Assembly: GCA_965207495.1 (NCBI GenBank)
Contig: OZ242287.1
Span: 4,216,001 to 4,280,000 of the forward strand
Reading direction: 5' to 3'
Length of the DNA: 64,000 nt
DNA from: Bin5 sp965207495
GTDB taxonomy: Bacteria; Chloroflexota; Anaerolineae; Caldilineales; Caldilineaceae
Shown in pieces: positions 24,042 through 32,308 of this stretch. The notes under the pieces were generated by a model. It was not told the origin of the DNA. It saw nothing but the letters and a program-made list of their open reading frames with translations, and ran no database searches. The position numbers and the translations under genes were made by a program. Position 1 is the first letter of the stretch; every line of letters begins with the position of its first letter.

Positions 24042-25676
24042 TCAGTTTGGATCGTACAGGAAGAACCACTTCACATTCAGGTAAGCGTCGTAGCCGTCCG
24101 CTTTCATGGTCTGGATGGCGGCGTTGAAGGGAGCGGTCCATGCGCTGCCGGGCGTGAAGATGAAACCGAACTCCTCGGTCGCCAGCGCCTCACCCACGAT
24201 TTTGAGCTTCTCCGGGTTGGCGCCGATGTAACCGCGGCCAGAGGCGGCATCGACCAGCACCATGTCCACGTCGCCGGCGATCAGCGCCTGCACCGATGCC
24301 CCGAAGTTGTCGAGCAGCTGGATGCGCGGGTTGGCCTCGTCGCCGTCCAGAATGTCGTACACGGCGGTGTAGAAGCCGGTGGTGCCAGCCTGCGCGCCGA
24401 TCAGCAGTGCGGAATCGGCGGCGAATGCGTCGGCCGTTTCAAAGCGCTCCTCGTCGGCGCGCACAAGCATGAACTGCTGGCTGGTCATGTAGGCGTCGGA
24501 GAAGTCCACGACTTCGGCGCGTTCAGCCGTGATGGTGATGCCGTCCATGCCGACGTCGAACTGACCTTCGGCCACGGCCTGGATCATGGCTTCCCACGAG
24601 GTGACCTGCCAGTTGACGACACAGTTGAGGCGGCGGCAGATCTCGTTGACGGCGTCATATTCCCAGCCTACGGCCTCGCCGCTGGCCGGGTCGATGAAGT
24701 TGAGCGGAATGAAGTCGTTGCCCGTCACGGCAACAACTTCCGCTCCGTCCATGTCGGGCAGACTGTCGTAGATGTCGGCGGCGTTGGGATCTGTGAGGAA
24801 GAACCAGCGGGTATTGAGATAGGCCAGGTAGCCGTCGTCCTTCATGGTCTGGATGGCAGCGTTGAAGGGAGCGGTCCATGTGCTGCCGGGCGTGAAGATG
24901 AAACCGAACTCCTCGGTCGCCAGCGCCTCACCCACGATTTTGAGCTTCTCCGGGTTGGCCCCGATGTAGCCGCGGCCTGAGGCGGCATCGACCAGCACCA
25001 TATCCACGTCGCCGGCGATCAGTGCCTGCACCGATGCCCCGAAGTTGTCCAGCAGCTGGATGCGCGGGTTGGCCTCGTCGCCATCCAGAATGTCGTACAC
25101 GGCTGTGTAGAAGCCGGTGGTGCCAGCCTGTGCGCCGATCAGCAGTGCGGAATCGGCGGCGAAGGCGTCGGCCGTGTCAAAGCGCTCCTCTGCGGCACGC
25201 ACAAGCATGAACTGCTGGCTGGTCATGTAGGCGTCGGAGAAATCCACGACTTCGGCGCGTTCAGCCGTGATCGTGATGCCGTCCATGCCGACGTCAAATT
25301 GGCCTTCGGCTACGGCCTGGATCATGGCTTCCCACGAAGTGACCTGCCAGTTGACGACACAGTTGAGGCGGCGGCAGATCTCATTGACGGCGTCATATTC
25401 CCAGCCGACAGCCTCGCCGCTGGCCGGGTCGATAAAATTGAGGGGCGTGTAGTCGTTGCCGGTCACGGCAACGATTTCGGCGCCGCCCATGTCCGGCAGA
25501 CTGTCAAAGACTACGTTTTTCGTGCCGGTGGGCGTGCTTGAATCTGAGGCCGGGGACTGCGCACCGGTCTCACCCGATCCCGAGGAGGGCGCGGCTGGAA
25601 CACAGGCGCTCAGTGCCAGCGCAAGCAGTAGGAGGGTAACTACAGGGCGTTGGATCAGTGTTAATTTCTTTGTCAT
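24042..25676 (-). CDS. Amino-acid ABC transporter binding lipoprotein with two tandem substrate-binding domains
   Basis: This 544-residue protein has a lipoprotein signal (LALSAC, lipid-modified Cys25) and a Ser/Thr/Pro-rich linker. Two complete family-3 solute-binding domains follow, at residues 58-297 and 304-544. By eye the domains differ at only about 12 of 240 positions, mostly at their ends. Each has the conserved GWEYDAVNEICRRL and DGITITAERAEVVDFSDAY stretches. A normal binding protein has one domain. The permease gene follows, so it supplies an amino-acid importer; the substrate is not readable. Confidence 0.93.
   Translation of the reverse strand: MTKKLTLIQRPVVTLLLLALALSACVPAAPSSGSGETGAQSPASDSSTPTGTKNVVFDSLPDMGGAEIVAVTGNDYTPLNFIDPASGEAVGWEYDAVNEICRRLNCVVNWQVTSWEAMIQAVAEGQFDVGMDGITITAERAEVVDFSDAYMTSQQFMLVRAAEERFDTADAFAADSALLIGAQAGTTGFYTAVYDILDGDEANPRIQLLDNFGASVQALIAGDVDMVLVDAASGRGYIGANPEKLKIVGEALATEEFGFIFTPGSTWTAPFNAAIQTMKDDGYLAYLNTRWFFLTDPNAADIYDSLPDMDGAEVVAVTGNDFIPLNFIDPASGEAVGWEYDAVNEICRRLNCVVNWQVTSWEAMIQAVAEGQFDVGMDGITITAERAEVVDFSDAYMTSQQFMLVRADEERFETADAFAADSALLIGAQAGTTGFYTAVYDILDGDEANPRIQLLDNFGASVQALIAGDVDMVLVDAASGRGYIGANPEKLKIVGEALATEEFGFIFTPGSAWTAPFNAAIQTMKADGYDAYLNVKWFFLYDPN
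24045..24767 (-). repeat. Tandem duplication in the binding-protein gene, copy 2
   Basis: This segment encodes the second binding domain and is almost identical at DNA level to 24786-25505. The repeat period is 738 bp (246 codons), so the duplication kept the frame. Confidence 0.95.
24786..25505 (-). repeat. Tandem duplication in the binding-protein gene, copy 1
   Basis: This segment encodes the first binding domain. It is separated from copy 2 by six linker codons. The few base differences cluster near the domain ends. Confidence 0.95.
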
Positions 25677-25751
25677 AGTGTCTCCGTTCCGGCTACTTCA
25701 CCTTTTGGACTGGTATGCGGATCTGGGTCTTCCGATGCTCAATATATTGTT

Positions 25752-26633
25752 TCAAGCAGGCATCTGTCGCTTGGTGTACTCGCGGCCGATTTGGGCCGTT
25801 TCCGGGTTGTGGCCGCCGATAACGCGCACGCCGGCATCGATTCTCTGTACTATATTTTCTGCGCTGGCCGGCTGTAGAAAAGCGACGCCATTTGCCTCGC
25901 ACGCTGCGTGTACGCGATCGCTTGCTTCCTGCATTTCGGGCGGAAAGGTCGGTGGGCGTTTGCGATAACCGAGGGAGATGCTGAGATCACCAGGCCCCAT
26001 TTCGGCGAATCCGATTCCGGGGACTGCGAGGATCTCTTCGATGCGGGGTAATGCGGCAGCCGACTCGATCTTAAGGCCCAGCAGCAGCTCGCCCTCGGGG
26101 TTGAGGGGCCAAGGATCGGCCCTATCGATGTATTCTGCGTTGTCAATGCCCCAGGTCGCGGCAGCGGTCGGTTCGGAGCCGACGCCGCGGCGCCCCTGCT
26201 GCAGCCCCTCGCCGACGCCGATACGATTGATAGGATAGCGGCAGCCTTCGACGAAGGCGGCGACCGCTTCAGGTGTCTCGGCTTGACAGAGCAGGATGCC
26301 GTGAACGCCGCGCGCCAGAATCTGACGGAACTGCCAGGCGTTGTATCGCACGATGTCGGCCGACGTGCCTTCGACCGGCGCTTCGACGATCACAGTGGGT
26401 GTGCGGTGCCCGCTGGGGGCCGGCCCACCTTCCACCAGGCCCTGCATGTAACTTTCGAGGCCGCCCATGTTGAAGGCGCCGTGCTCCATGCCTACGTTTA
26501 TGTAGTCGGACCAGATGGCGGCATCCGTGAGGCCTTGTTCGCGGGTGAGCACGTGGCCGGTGTGACCGCCGCTGTAGTAGATGGGCTGGCCCTGGTCCAG
26601 TAATTCTATCGCCCGGTTAATGCGCTTGGTCAT
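25752..26633 (-). CDS. HpcH/HpaI aldolase / citrate lyase family protein
   Basis: This is a 293-residue TIM-barrel class II aldolase-like protein that would cleave or form 2-keto acid C-C bonds with a divalent metal. Family features are VIVEAPVEG, ARGVHGILLCQAETPEAVAAFVEGCRYP, LLLGLKIESAAALPRIEEILAVPGI and GFAEMGPGDLSISLG, the metal- and substrate-binding segments. The exact substrate is unknown. CAGGAGACATCC precedes the ATG. It lies 75 bp upstream of the binding-protein gene on the same strand, so it may process what the transporter imports. Confidence 0.88.
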   Translation of the reverse strand: MTKRINRAIELLDQGQPIYYSGGHTGHVLTREQGLTDAAIWSDYINVGMEHGAFNMGGLESYMQGLVEGGPAPSGHRTPTVIVEAPVEGTSADIVRYNAWQFRQILARGVHGILLCQAETPEAVAAFVEGCRYPINRIGVGEGLQQGRRGVGSEPTAAATWGIDNAEYIDRADPWPLNPEGELLLGLKIESAAALPRIEEILAVPGIGFAEMGPGDLSISLGYRKRPPTFPPEMQEASDRVHAACEANGVAFLQPASAENIVQRIDAGVRVIGGHNPETAQIGREYTKRQMPA

Positions 26634-26793
26634 TGGATGTCTCCTGTGAGGGGTTAAGTGTCATGGTATTCCTGCAGGATGCAAACCGCATCCAACGCCG
26701 GCGTACTGTTTGCGCTAGGTCAATGCCAAGCACCTCTTGTTTCTTTTGCTCTGGGTAGTCCAGCGGAAGCTCGCGTATTGGTGCGACCGGTGG

Positions 26794-27444
26794 TTAGCCA
26801 CTCCCGTTTTCCCTGCACTCCACATTGAGCCATCCCGAGCGGAAGGGTTGCGCGGAGTCGGATTCCGGGTCAAAGCGGTGGCGCCATATGCAGCCGTTGT
26901 CGTTGCCCAGAAGGTGGAGCGACACGGAGGTATCCGGGCTGGTGGTGCGCACGCTGTGGATGTCGTTTTCGGGCAGCAGCTCATAGAGGTCGCCGGGCCG
27001 CAGCATCTGGCGAACGGAAAGGGCCAGGTCTGCGAAGGACTCGTCATGGCCGTCGTCCTGACGTGTATAGACCTCTTCCTCCTGCTCGCCTTTGTACAGG
27101 CCGACGAGACCCCACGCCAGATGATCGTGCACGGGGGTCTGTGCGCCAGGGGGCACGACCAGGGCCGAAAATGCCAGGCCGCCATCGCCGGCCCGATAGA
27201 GCAACCACATGCCGATACCGCCTCCCATGCCGCTCTCCTGGGAGGGTTGCTGGAATTTAGGCGGCAGCCAATCAGGGTCGGCCAGGAGATCGACGAAGTC
27301 CGGGCGGATGGCAGCCACGATTGCGCGTGGGTCAGATTCGTGGGTGCGGGCGGCGTTTACTGCTGCGATGAAATGGCGCATCCGGGGGTTGTCCAGGAGC
27401 CATTCGTCGATGTGGGGAGCAGATGGTGGTGTCAGAGTCTGCAC
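26794..27444 (-). CDS. Cysteine-dioxygenase-like cupin protein
   Basis: This 216-residue protein has the cupin iron motif TPVHDHLAWGLVGLYKGE (two His, near 100) and a later IHSVRT plus LHLLGNDNG region. These resemble the cysteine/3-mercaptopropionate dioxygenase superfamily (COG5553-type metal-dependent beta-helix enzymes). A thiol dioxygenase role is plausible but not proven. It is on the same strand as the HpcH/HpaI gene, 160 bp upstream. Confidence 0.75.
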   Translation of the reverse strand: MQTLTPPSAPHIDEWLLDNPRMRHFIAAVNAARTHESDPRAIVAAIRPDFVDLLADPDWLPPKFQQPSQESGMGGGIGMWLLYRAGDGGLAFSALVVPPGAQTPVHDHLAWGLVGLYKGEQEEEVYTRQDDGHDESFADLALSVRQMLRPGDLYELLPENDIHSVRTTSPDTSVSLHLLGNDNGCIWRHRFDPESDSAQPFRSGWLNVECRENGSG

Positions 27445-27534
27445 ACAGATTCCTCCGCGAGCGACGTCAAAAGGAAATGAAAAAACATTGTAGCCTTCAA
27501 CCGTGATGCAAGTTAATTAACTGACCTCAATTGG

Positions 27535-27912
27535 TCATTCTGTTGATTCGTTAGGATCGCCTTCTGGCGGCTGAAGTGACTGAGGTACGGGAGACAGGAA
27601 TTGTGAAGAGGAAGGGTCTTTCTTGCTGTTGACAAAAACTCCGGCCAAGAGGGCGAGGCCCCCTGCCCCGATAATGCTGCCAGCTATAGGTGAACCAAGA
27701 AAGGCCGCTACTAGTCCCCCACTTAGCCCGACGAGCGCAAGGACCAAACCGAAGATTTGCCCCCGTTTCAGTAGATCCTGATTGCCAAGTATGATCTCTT
27801 CGTTACTGGATAATATGGCTTTTTCAACTTCGTGATCATGGGCCTGCTGTCTCTCGAATATTTCAACAAACCGCCTAGGAAATTCCGGATCAGACTCTGC
27901 ATATTCTCTCAT
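27535..27912 (-). CDS. DUF2335 membrane protein (start probably further upstream)
   Basis: The 125 codons from ATG 27912 encode REYAESDPEFPRRFVEIF, EQQAH-like residues and two hydrophobic helices (about 52-92), the DUF2335 pattern. Function is unknown. The frame is open upstream without ATG for about 40 more codons, to roughly 28035. The codons just before ATG read SGPIPPPAL, which I remember as the usual start of the conserved domain. The true protein is therefore probably longer. An 8-G run on the + strand (28024-28031) lies in this upstream part and could hide a frameshift relative to a GTG start near 28040. Confidence 0.7.
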   Translation of the reverse strand: MREYAESDPEFPRRFVEIFERQQAHDHEVEKAILSSNEEIILGNQDLLKRGQIFGLVLALVGLSGGLVAAFLGSPIAGSIIGAGGLALLAGVFVNSKKDPSSSQFLSPVPQSLQPPEGDPNESTE

Positions 27913-28476
27913 AAGGGCTGGAGGAGGAATGGGCCCGGAGAATAGAGAAGCAGAGACCGAACTGCGCAGTTCCGGACTATCTTCTGTGTCAGGAATAGTG
28001 ACTGCGTCGTCGTCCTGAGTGATGGGGGGGGATTGCCCACTAAATCAGCTTTCTGGGAACAGGGAACCTACTTCTTGGCCGAAACAAATGCCTTTGACCA
28101 GGATTTTGCAACTCGATTGCCGGTTTCAGCAAGAGAGCCGATCCTGCTGCGCCCCAATAGGGGCGTTGAACCAGGCATAAGGACGGCAACTGAACCAACC
28201 CCACGGATGAAAAAGTGAAGTTGTGATTTTGTTGAGTTTCCGAGTTCATCGAAGTGGTGGGCCGACATTGAACCAGACTTGCTTCTTAACTGTTGCATTC
28301 CTTCTCTCCATTCGGATGAAACTTGCACACAGTACCTTTGTTACTCTAGTTTCTATTCTGATCCACCATAGCGGTACTATAGCATCAGGTCTGTAAGGAT
28401 CCAATCAGTTTCGCAGCTGCTGGAGCATTTCTCCGGTCACTGCCCAAATTGCCGCCTAAATAGGTCTGAGGCCTAG
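27913..28476. other. Region between the DUF2335 and methyltransferase genes
   Basis: The right part of the region (28068-28328) holds an 86-codon leftward frame with a hydrophilic, unrecognised product and poor ribosome-site spacing. The left part is the probable 5' extension of the DUF2335 gene, with its 8-base homopolymer. No terminator or promoter was clear. Confidence 0.35.
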
Positions 28477-29400
28477 TCAGGCAGACTCCCCTTCAGTGGG
28501 CTGTTTCGTGGCAAATTGGGCGAAGTGGAAGAACTCTGTGGGTTCAAAGTCGGTGCGGTCACCCAGGTAGCGGTTCCTTTGCTCCTCAGGCGGTATCATC
28601 TCCACCTCGGTGTAGCCGTGTCTGGCCATCAAGTCGCTCAACGACTGGGGGGTAAAGTCGGTCAGCATAGGTTCTCCCCGGCGCGCGACAAAGCTCTCCA
28701 TTTTTTCACAAAGCGTTCGCCATTCGTCGGAGATAATATGCTTGGCTACTTTGAAGTCAAAGACGAGTCGGCTTCCCGGGGCAGATATTTCCGCAACCCG
28801 GTCCAGGGTATCGCGAATTGCCTCTGGCGTGAGGTAGTAGGTTACACCGAGCCAGGAGTAGAAGGCCGGTTTTTGGGAGTCGAAGCCCGCCTTTGCCAAC
28901 TCCTCATCCATCTTGTCAATCTCGAAGTTTACGGGTACGAAGGTGAGGTTCGGGGGGATACTCCCTATTGCCTTCTGAACGCGCTGCCGCTTTACTTCCT
29001 GCGTAGCCGGGTGATCTATTTCAAAAACGCGAACTTTGTCAGCCAGGTCCTGCCGCCGCAGCGCGAACGTATCATGCCCGGCGCCGAGAATCACATACTG
29101 GCTGGTGCCTGACTCGATCGCCTGTTCGAGCTGGTCCTCGGTATAGCGCGACCGCAGAACAACTGCCGGATAGACGGGCCGGTAGACGCCAAGAATCACG
29201 TCGCCGACGAGCCATTTCAGCAGCCTGTACTTTGCGACCGCATGCCAGAATGGGGTCAGCATCTGCAATGCATAGGTGTCTTCAAATACGTGGGGAGGAT
29301 TGTGCCAGCGCAAGTGTACGGCGCGAATAGTCGCTACCAAGACAGCGGTCTTGCTTGTGTCTTTTTTTTGTTGGCGGGGTGAATTATGGGAGGTTGTCAT
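28477..29400 (-). CDS. Class I SAM-dependent methyltransferase, LCMT/TIGR00027-like
   Basis: This 307-residue methyltransferase is of the leucine carboxyl methyltransferase-like family. Key stretches are RSRYTEDQLEQAI, the SAM-binding QYVILGAGHDTFALRR (near 100), FEIDHPATQEVKRQR, and WLGVTYYLTPEAI (near 195). Bacterial members are often O-methyltransferases acting on small molecules or polyketides. The substrate is unknown. It stands alone. Confidence 0.88.
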   Translation of the reverse strand: MTTSHNSPRQQKKDTSKTAVLVATIRAVHLRWHNPPHVFEDTYALQMLTPFWHAVAKYRLLKWLVGDVILGVYRPVYPAVVLRSRYTEDQLEQAIESGTSQYVILGAGHDTFALRRQDLADKVRVFEIDHPATQEVKRQRVQKAIGSIPPNLTFVPVNFEIDKMDEELAKAGFDSQKPAFYSWLGVTYYLTPEAIRDTLDRVAEISAPGSRLVFDFKVAKHIISDEWRTLCEKMESFVARRGEPMLTDFTPQSLSDLMARHGYTEVEMIPPEEQRNRYLGDRTDFEPTEFFHFAQFATKQPTEGESA

Positions 29401-29682
29401 GTTTCAGTATCTCCGTGGCTGAGCGGACTCCGCGGCGAAGCTAGTATTTTTCTGTTGGAGTGTGCAGTTTAGTTTTCCATCCCGCTGCCTGGAATGGTAT
29501 CAGGAGATGGATTCATAGTAACATACAGGTTACGCAGATTTCAAACCATTGCCGGGTTCAATGTGCGGCCTCCTGGACGGTCGGGAGGCGTCCACGGGGT
29601 GGTGGGAATGGTCTGGCTGCGTGGGTTTTTTCATTGGAAATAGTGCTTCACATCGAGAGCATTTTCGCCGGGAGAGCGATCA

Positions 29683-30705
29683 ATGAACAACATACCACAG
29701 AGGGAGATTGGCGGCACAGGGACCTATGTTTCCGAGTTCGGTCTGGGAACGGCACCGCTGGGGGACCTGTTCGACGTGCTCGATGAAGACGCGGCGCAGG
29801 GCATTTTGCAGGCGGCTTGGGATGTGGGGGTGCGATACTACGATACGTCTCCATTCTACGGAAACGGCAAGAGCGAACACCGCGTCGGCCACTTTCTGCG
29901 ACAGAAGCCGCGTGATGAATTCGCGATCTCTACCAAAGTCGGGCGGGTGTTCCGACCGACACGGGACCCGGCCACGTTTGATCCTGGTCCGTTCGTGGGC
30001 GCGCTGCCGTTTGAGTTCAGCGTCGATTACAGCTACGACGGTATCATGCGATCCTACGAGGACAGCCTGCAGCGACTCAGCCTATCTTCGGTGGATCTGC
30101 TGGTCATTCATGACCTGGATTTCTACTTCTACGAGACCGAGGCTCGGGTAAACGCTTATCTGAATCAACTGTTTACGAGCGGTTGGCGTGCTCTTGATGA
30201 GCTGCGCAGCCATGGTCTGATCAAAGGGGTGGGCGCGGGCATAAACGAGCTGGGGATGATCCCCCGTTTTCTCGACCTTGTCGATCTGGATTTCTTTCTG
30301 GTCGCCTACGGCTATAACTTGCTGACGCAGGAGATGTTGGAGAAGGAGTTTCGCCTATGCGAACAGCGGGGCATCAGCATCATAGTCGGGGCGGTTTTCG
30401 CGTCGGGGATTCTGGCCACCGGCGCGGTGCCCGGGGCACGTTACTTCTACGCGCCTGCCTCGGAGGAGATGATGGAGAGGACGGACCGGATCGAGAAGAT
30501 TTGCCAGCGCCACCAGACGCCCTTGCCTTGCGCGGCGCTGCAGTTTCTGCTGGCCAACCCGATCGTGTCTGCCATCATCCCCGGCGCGCTCGAAGCCGCC
30601 CATGTACAGGGCAATTACGGCCTGCTAGAGCGGCCTATCCCGACGGATTTGTGGAATGAGCTCAAGTCTGAGGGGCTGCTCAGGGAGGATGCGCCTACTC
30701 CCTGA
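29683..30705 (+). CDS. Aldo/keto reductase (D-threo-aldose dehydrogenase-like)
   Basis: This is a 340-residue NAD(P)-dependent TIM-barrel oxidoreductase. The catalytic tetrad is visible: Asp and Tyr in YYDTSPFYGNGKSEHRVG (near 55), Lys in ISTKVGR (near 85), and His in LLVIHDLD (near 145). It resembles fucose/galactose dehydrogenase-type members. GGGAGAG lies upstream of the ATG. It is a single gene convergent with nuoN, with only 4 bp between the stops. Confidence 0.9.
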   Translation: MNNIPQREIGGTGTYVSEFGLGTAPLGDLFDVLDEDAAQGILQAAWDVGVRYYDTSPFYGNGKSEHRVGHFLRQKPRDEFAISTKVGRVFRPTRDPATFDPGPFVGALPFEFSVDYSYDGIMRSYEDSLQRLSLSSVDLLVIHDLDFYFYETEARVNAYLNQLFTSGWRALDELRSHGLIKGVGAGINELGMIPRFLDLVDLDFFLVAYGYNLLTQEMLEKEFRLCEQRGISIIVGAVFASGILATGAVPGARYFYAPASEEMMERTDRIEKICQRHQTPLPCAALQFLLANPIVSAIIPGALEAAHVQGNYGLLERPIPTDLWNELKSEGLLREDAPTP

Positions 30706-30709
30706 GCGT

Positions 30710-32215
30710 TCAGGGAACAACGGAAAGCAGCTGGCCGGAGGCGTTGCTCACCCATTCGAGTACCGCACTGGGATAGACGCCGATCCAGACTGTGGCGATG
30801 GTGCAGATCAGGAGACTGGTCTGTAACGCCATCGGCACATCGAGGGCCTCGCCTTCACCTTCCTGGGTGAAGAACATTTCCCGAACCACGCGCAAATAGT
30901 AGAAGGCGGCGATGCCGGCGTTGATCGCGCCAATCCCGGCCAGCCAGAAGTACTGACGCTGGATGGCGGCGCCGAAGACGTAGAACTTGCCGAAGAAGCC
31001 GCCTGTGAGGGGAATGCCAGTCAGGCTGAGCAGGAAGATCGTAAACATGACGGCAAGCCAGGGCGCCCGCTTGATCAGACCGCGGTAGGCGCTGATATGC
31101 GTGCTGTCGACCGTTTCCTCCAGCGCCATGACGACGAGGAAGGCGCCGACGTTGGTGAACAGGTAGGCGAAGAGATAGAGCAGTACGCCGTTGAGACCAT
31201 CCATCGCGCTCGGCGAGGAAGAGGTTACGGCAACCAACCCCATCAGGATGTAACCGGCCTGGGCCACGGAGCTGTATGCGATCATGCGCTTGACGCTGGT
31301 CTGCCGCAGCGCCGCGAGATTGCCCATTGTCATGGTGATGATGCTGAAAGCGGCCAGCACGGGGACCCAGTTTACTTCGAAGGAGGCCATGGCCACGACG
31401 AAGAAACGGGCCAGCACCGCGAAGGCGGCGGCCTTGGAGGCGGTGGAAAGATAGGTGGCGACCGGTGTGGGTGAGCCGTCGTAGGTGTCCGGGGCCCACT
31501 GATAGAAGGGAGCCAGGCTAGCCTTGAATCCGAGGCCCGCCAGAATCAGCAGCATCGCGGGCAGGGCAGCAAAAGCCAAGCCGCTAACTTCGGTCGATTC
31601 TCCGAGTATTTCGGAGAAGGCGGCGGCTATGTCGTGCAGGTACAGGGAACCGGTGGCGCCGTAGAGCAGGCTGATGCCGTAAAGCATCACCGCGGAGGCT
31701 ATCGACCCGTAGAGGAAGTATTTCAGACCGGCCTCGTTGCTGCGCCGGTTGTCCCTCAGGAATCCGGCCAGCATATAGCTCGTTATCGAAAGGAATTCGA
31801 TGGCGAGATAGACGAGGACAAGGTTATTTGCGCTGACGGCAATGCTCATGGCCAGGCTGACCATCAGGAAGAAGGTCCAGAATTCGCCCTGGTTGCCGGA
31901 ACGGCGGTTCATATAGCGGCCGCCGGCGATGGTGGTCAGGACCATACCGGAGAAGATAGTGACCTTGATGAAGCTGCCGAAGTTGTCGATGGTCATCATC
32001 GAGAAGGCCACTTTCGGCCCGGCTTCCGGATCGGAGATGTTCAGCTGCAGTACGGCGGCAACCAGGGCAGCGGTCAGAAAGAGGGCTGACAGTGCCATGT
32101 AGCTCAGCCCTGACTTCTTGCCCACGCCGGGATCGTATGCCAGATCCAGGCAGAAGATAAACAGGCCGCCGATGAGAAGTATGAGTTCGGGTGCGATATA
32201 TCCTAAGTCGCCCAC
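30710..32215 (-). CDS. nuoN: Complex I subunit NuoN, left (membrane-arm-only) locus
   Basis: This is an antiporter-like proton-pumping subunit (501 residues, about 14 helices). Conserved elements are YLAIEFLSITSYML, GFKASLAPFYQWAPDTYDGSPTPV (with the channel lysine) and SSVAQAGYILMG. It has a GTG start with GGAG eight bases upstream. It is the last gene of the leftward unit A-H-J-K-TPR-L-M-N. Confidence 0.95.
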   Translation of the reverse strand: MGDLGYIAPELILLIGGLFIFCLDLAYDPGVGKKSGLSYMALSALFLTAALVAAVLQLNISDPEAGPKVAFSMMTIDNFGSFIKVTIFSGMVLTTIAGGRYMNRRSGNQGEFWTFFLMVSLAMSIAVSANNLVLVYLAIEFLSITSYMLAGFLRDNRRSNEAGLKYFLYGSIASAVMLYGISLLYGATGSLYLHDIAAAFSEILGESTEVSGLAFAALPAMLLILAGLGFKASLAPFYQWAPDTYDGSPTPVATYLSTASKAAAFAVLARFFVVAMASFEVNWVPVLAAFSIITMTMGNLAALRQTSVKRMIAYSSVAQAGYILMGLVAVTSSSPSAMDGLNGVLLYLFAYLFTNVGAFLVVMALEETVDSTHISAYRGLIKRAPWLAVMFTIFLLSLTGIPLTGGFFGKFYVFGAAIQRQYFWLAGIGAINAGIAAFYYLRVVREMFFTQEGEGEALDVPMALQTSLLICTIATVWIGVYPSAVLEWVSNASGQLLSVVP

Positions 32216-32308
32216 AAATAGTTCTCCATATGACAGTGCCGGATGTCGGTTGTACGCTGCCGGTGAGTCAAGCCGAAGCAGGCAGCAGACAGCCGGTCAC
32301 TGCAGTGT

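Noticed and set aside
24042..25676. Two separate binding-protein genes joined by an error
   Set aside because: The frame is continuous, with one signal peptide and a 6-codon linker and no start or ribosome site before the second domain. A genuine in-frame duplication is the simpler reading, although long reads should confirm it.
28068..28328. 86-codon leftward frame upstream of the DUF2335 gene
   Set aside because: The frame has poor ribosome-site spacing and an unrecognised composition. It may be leader sequence.
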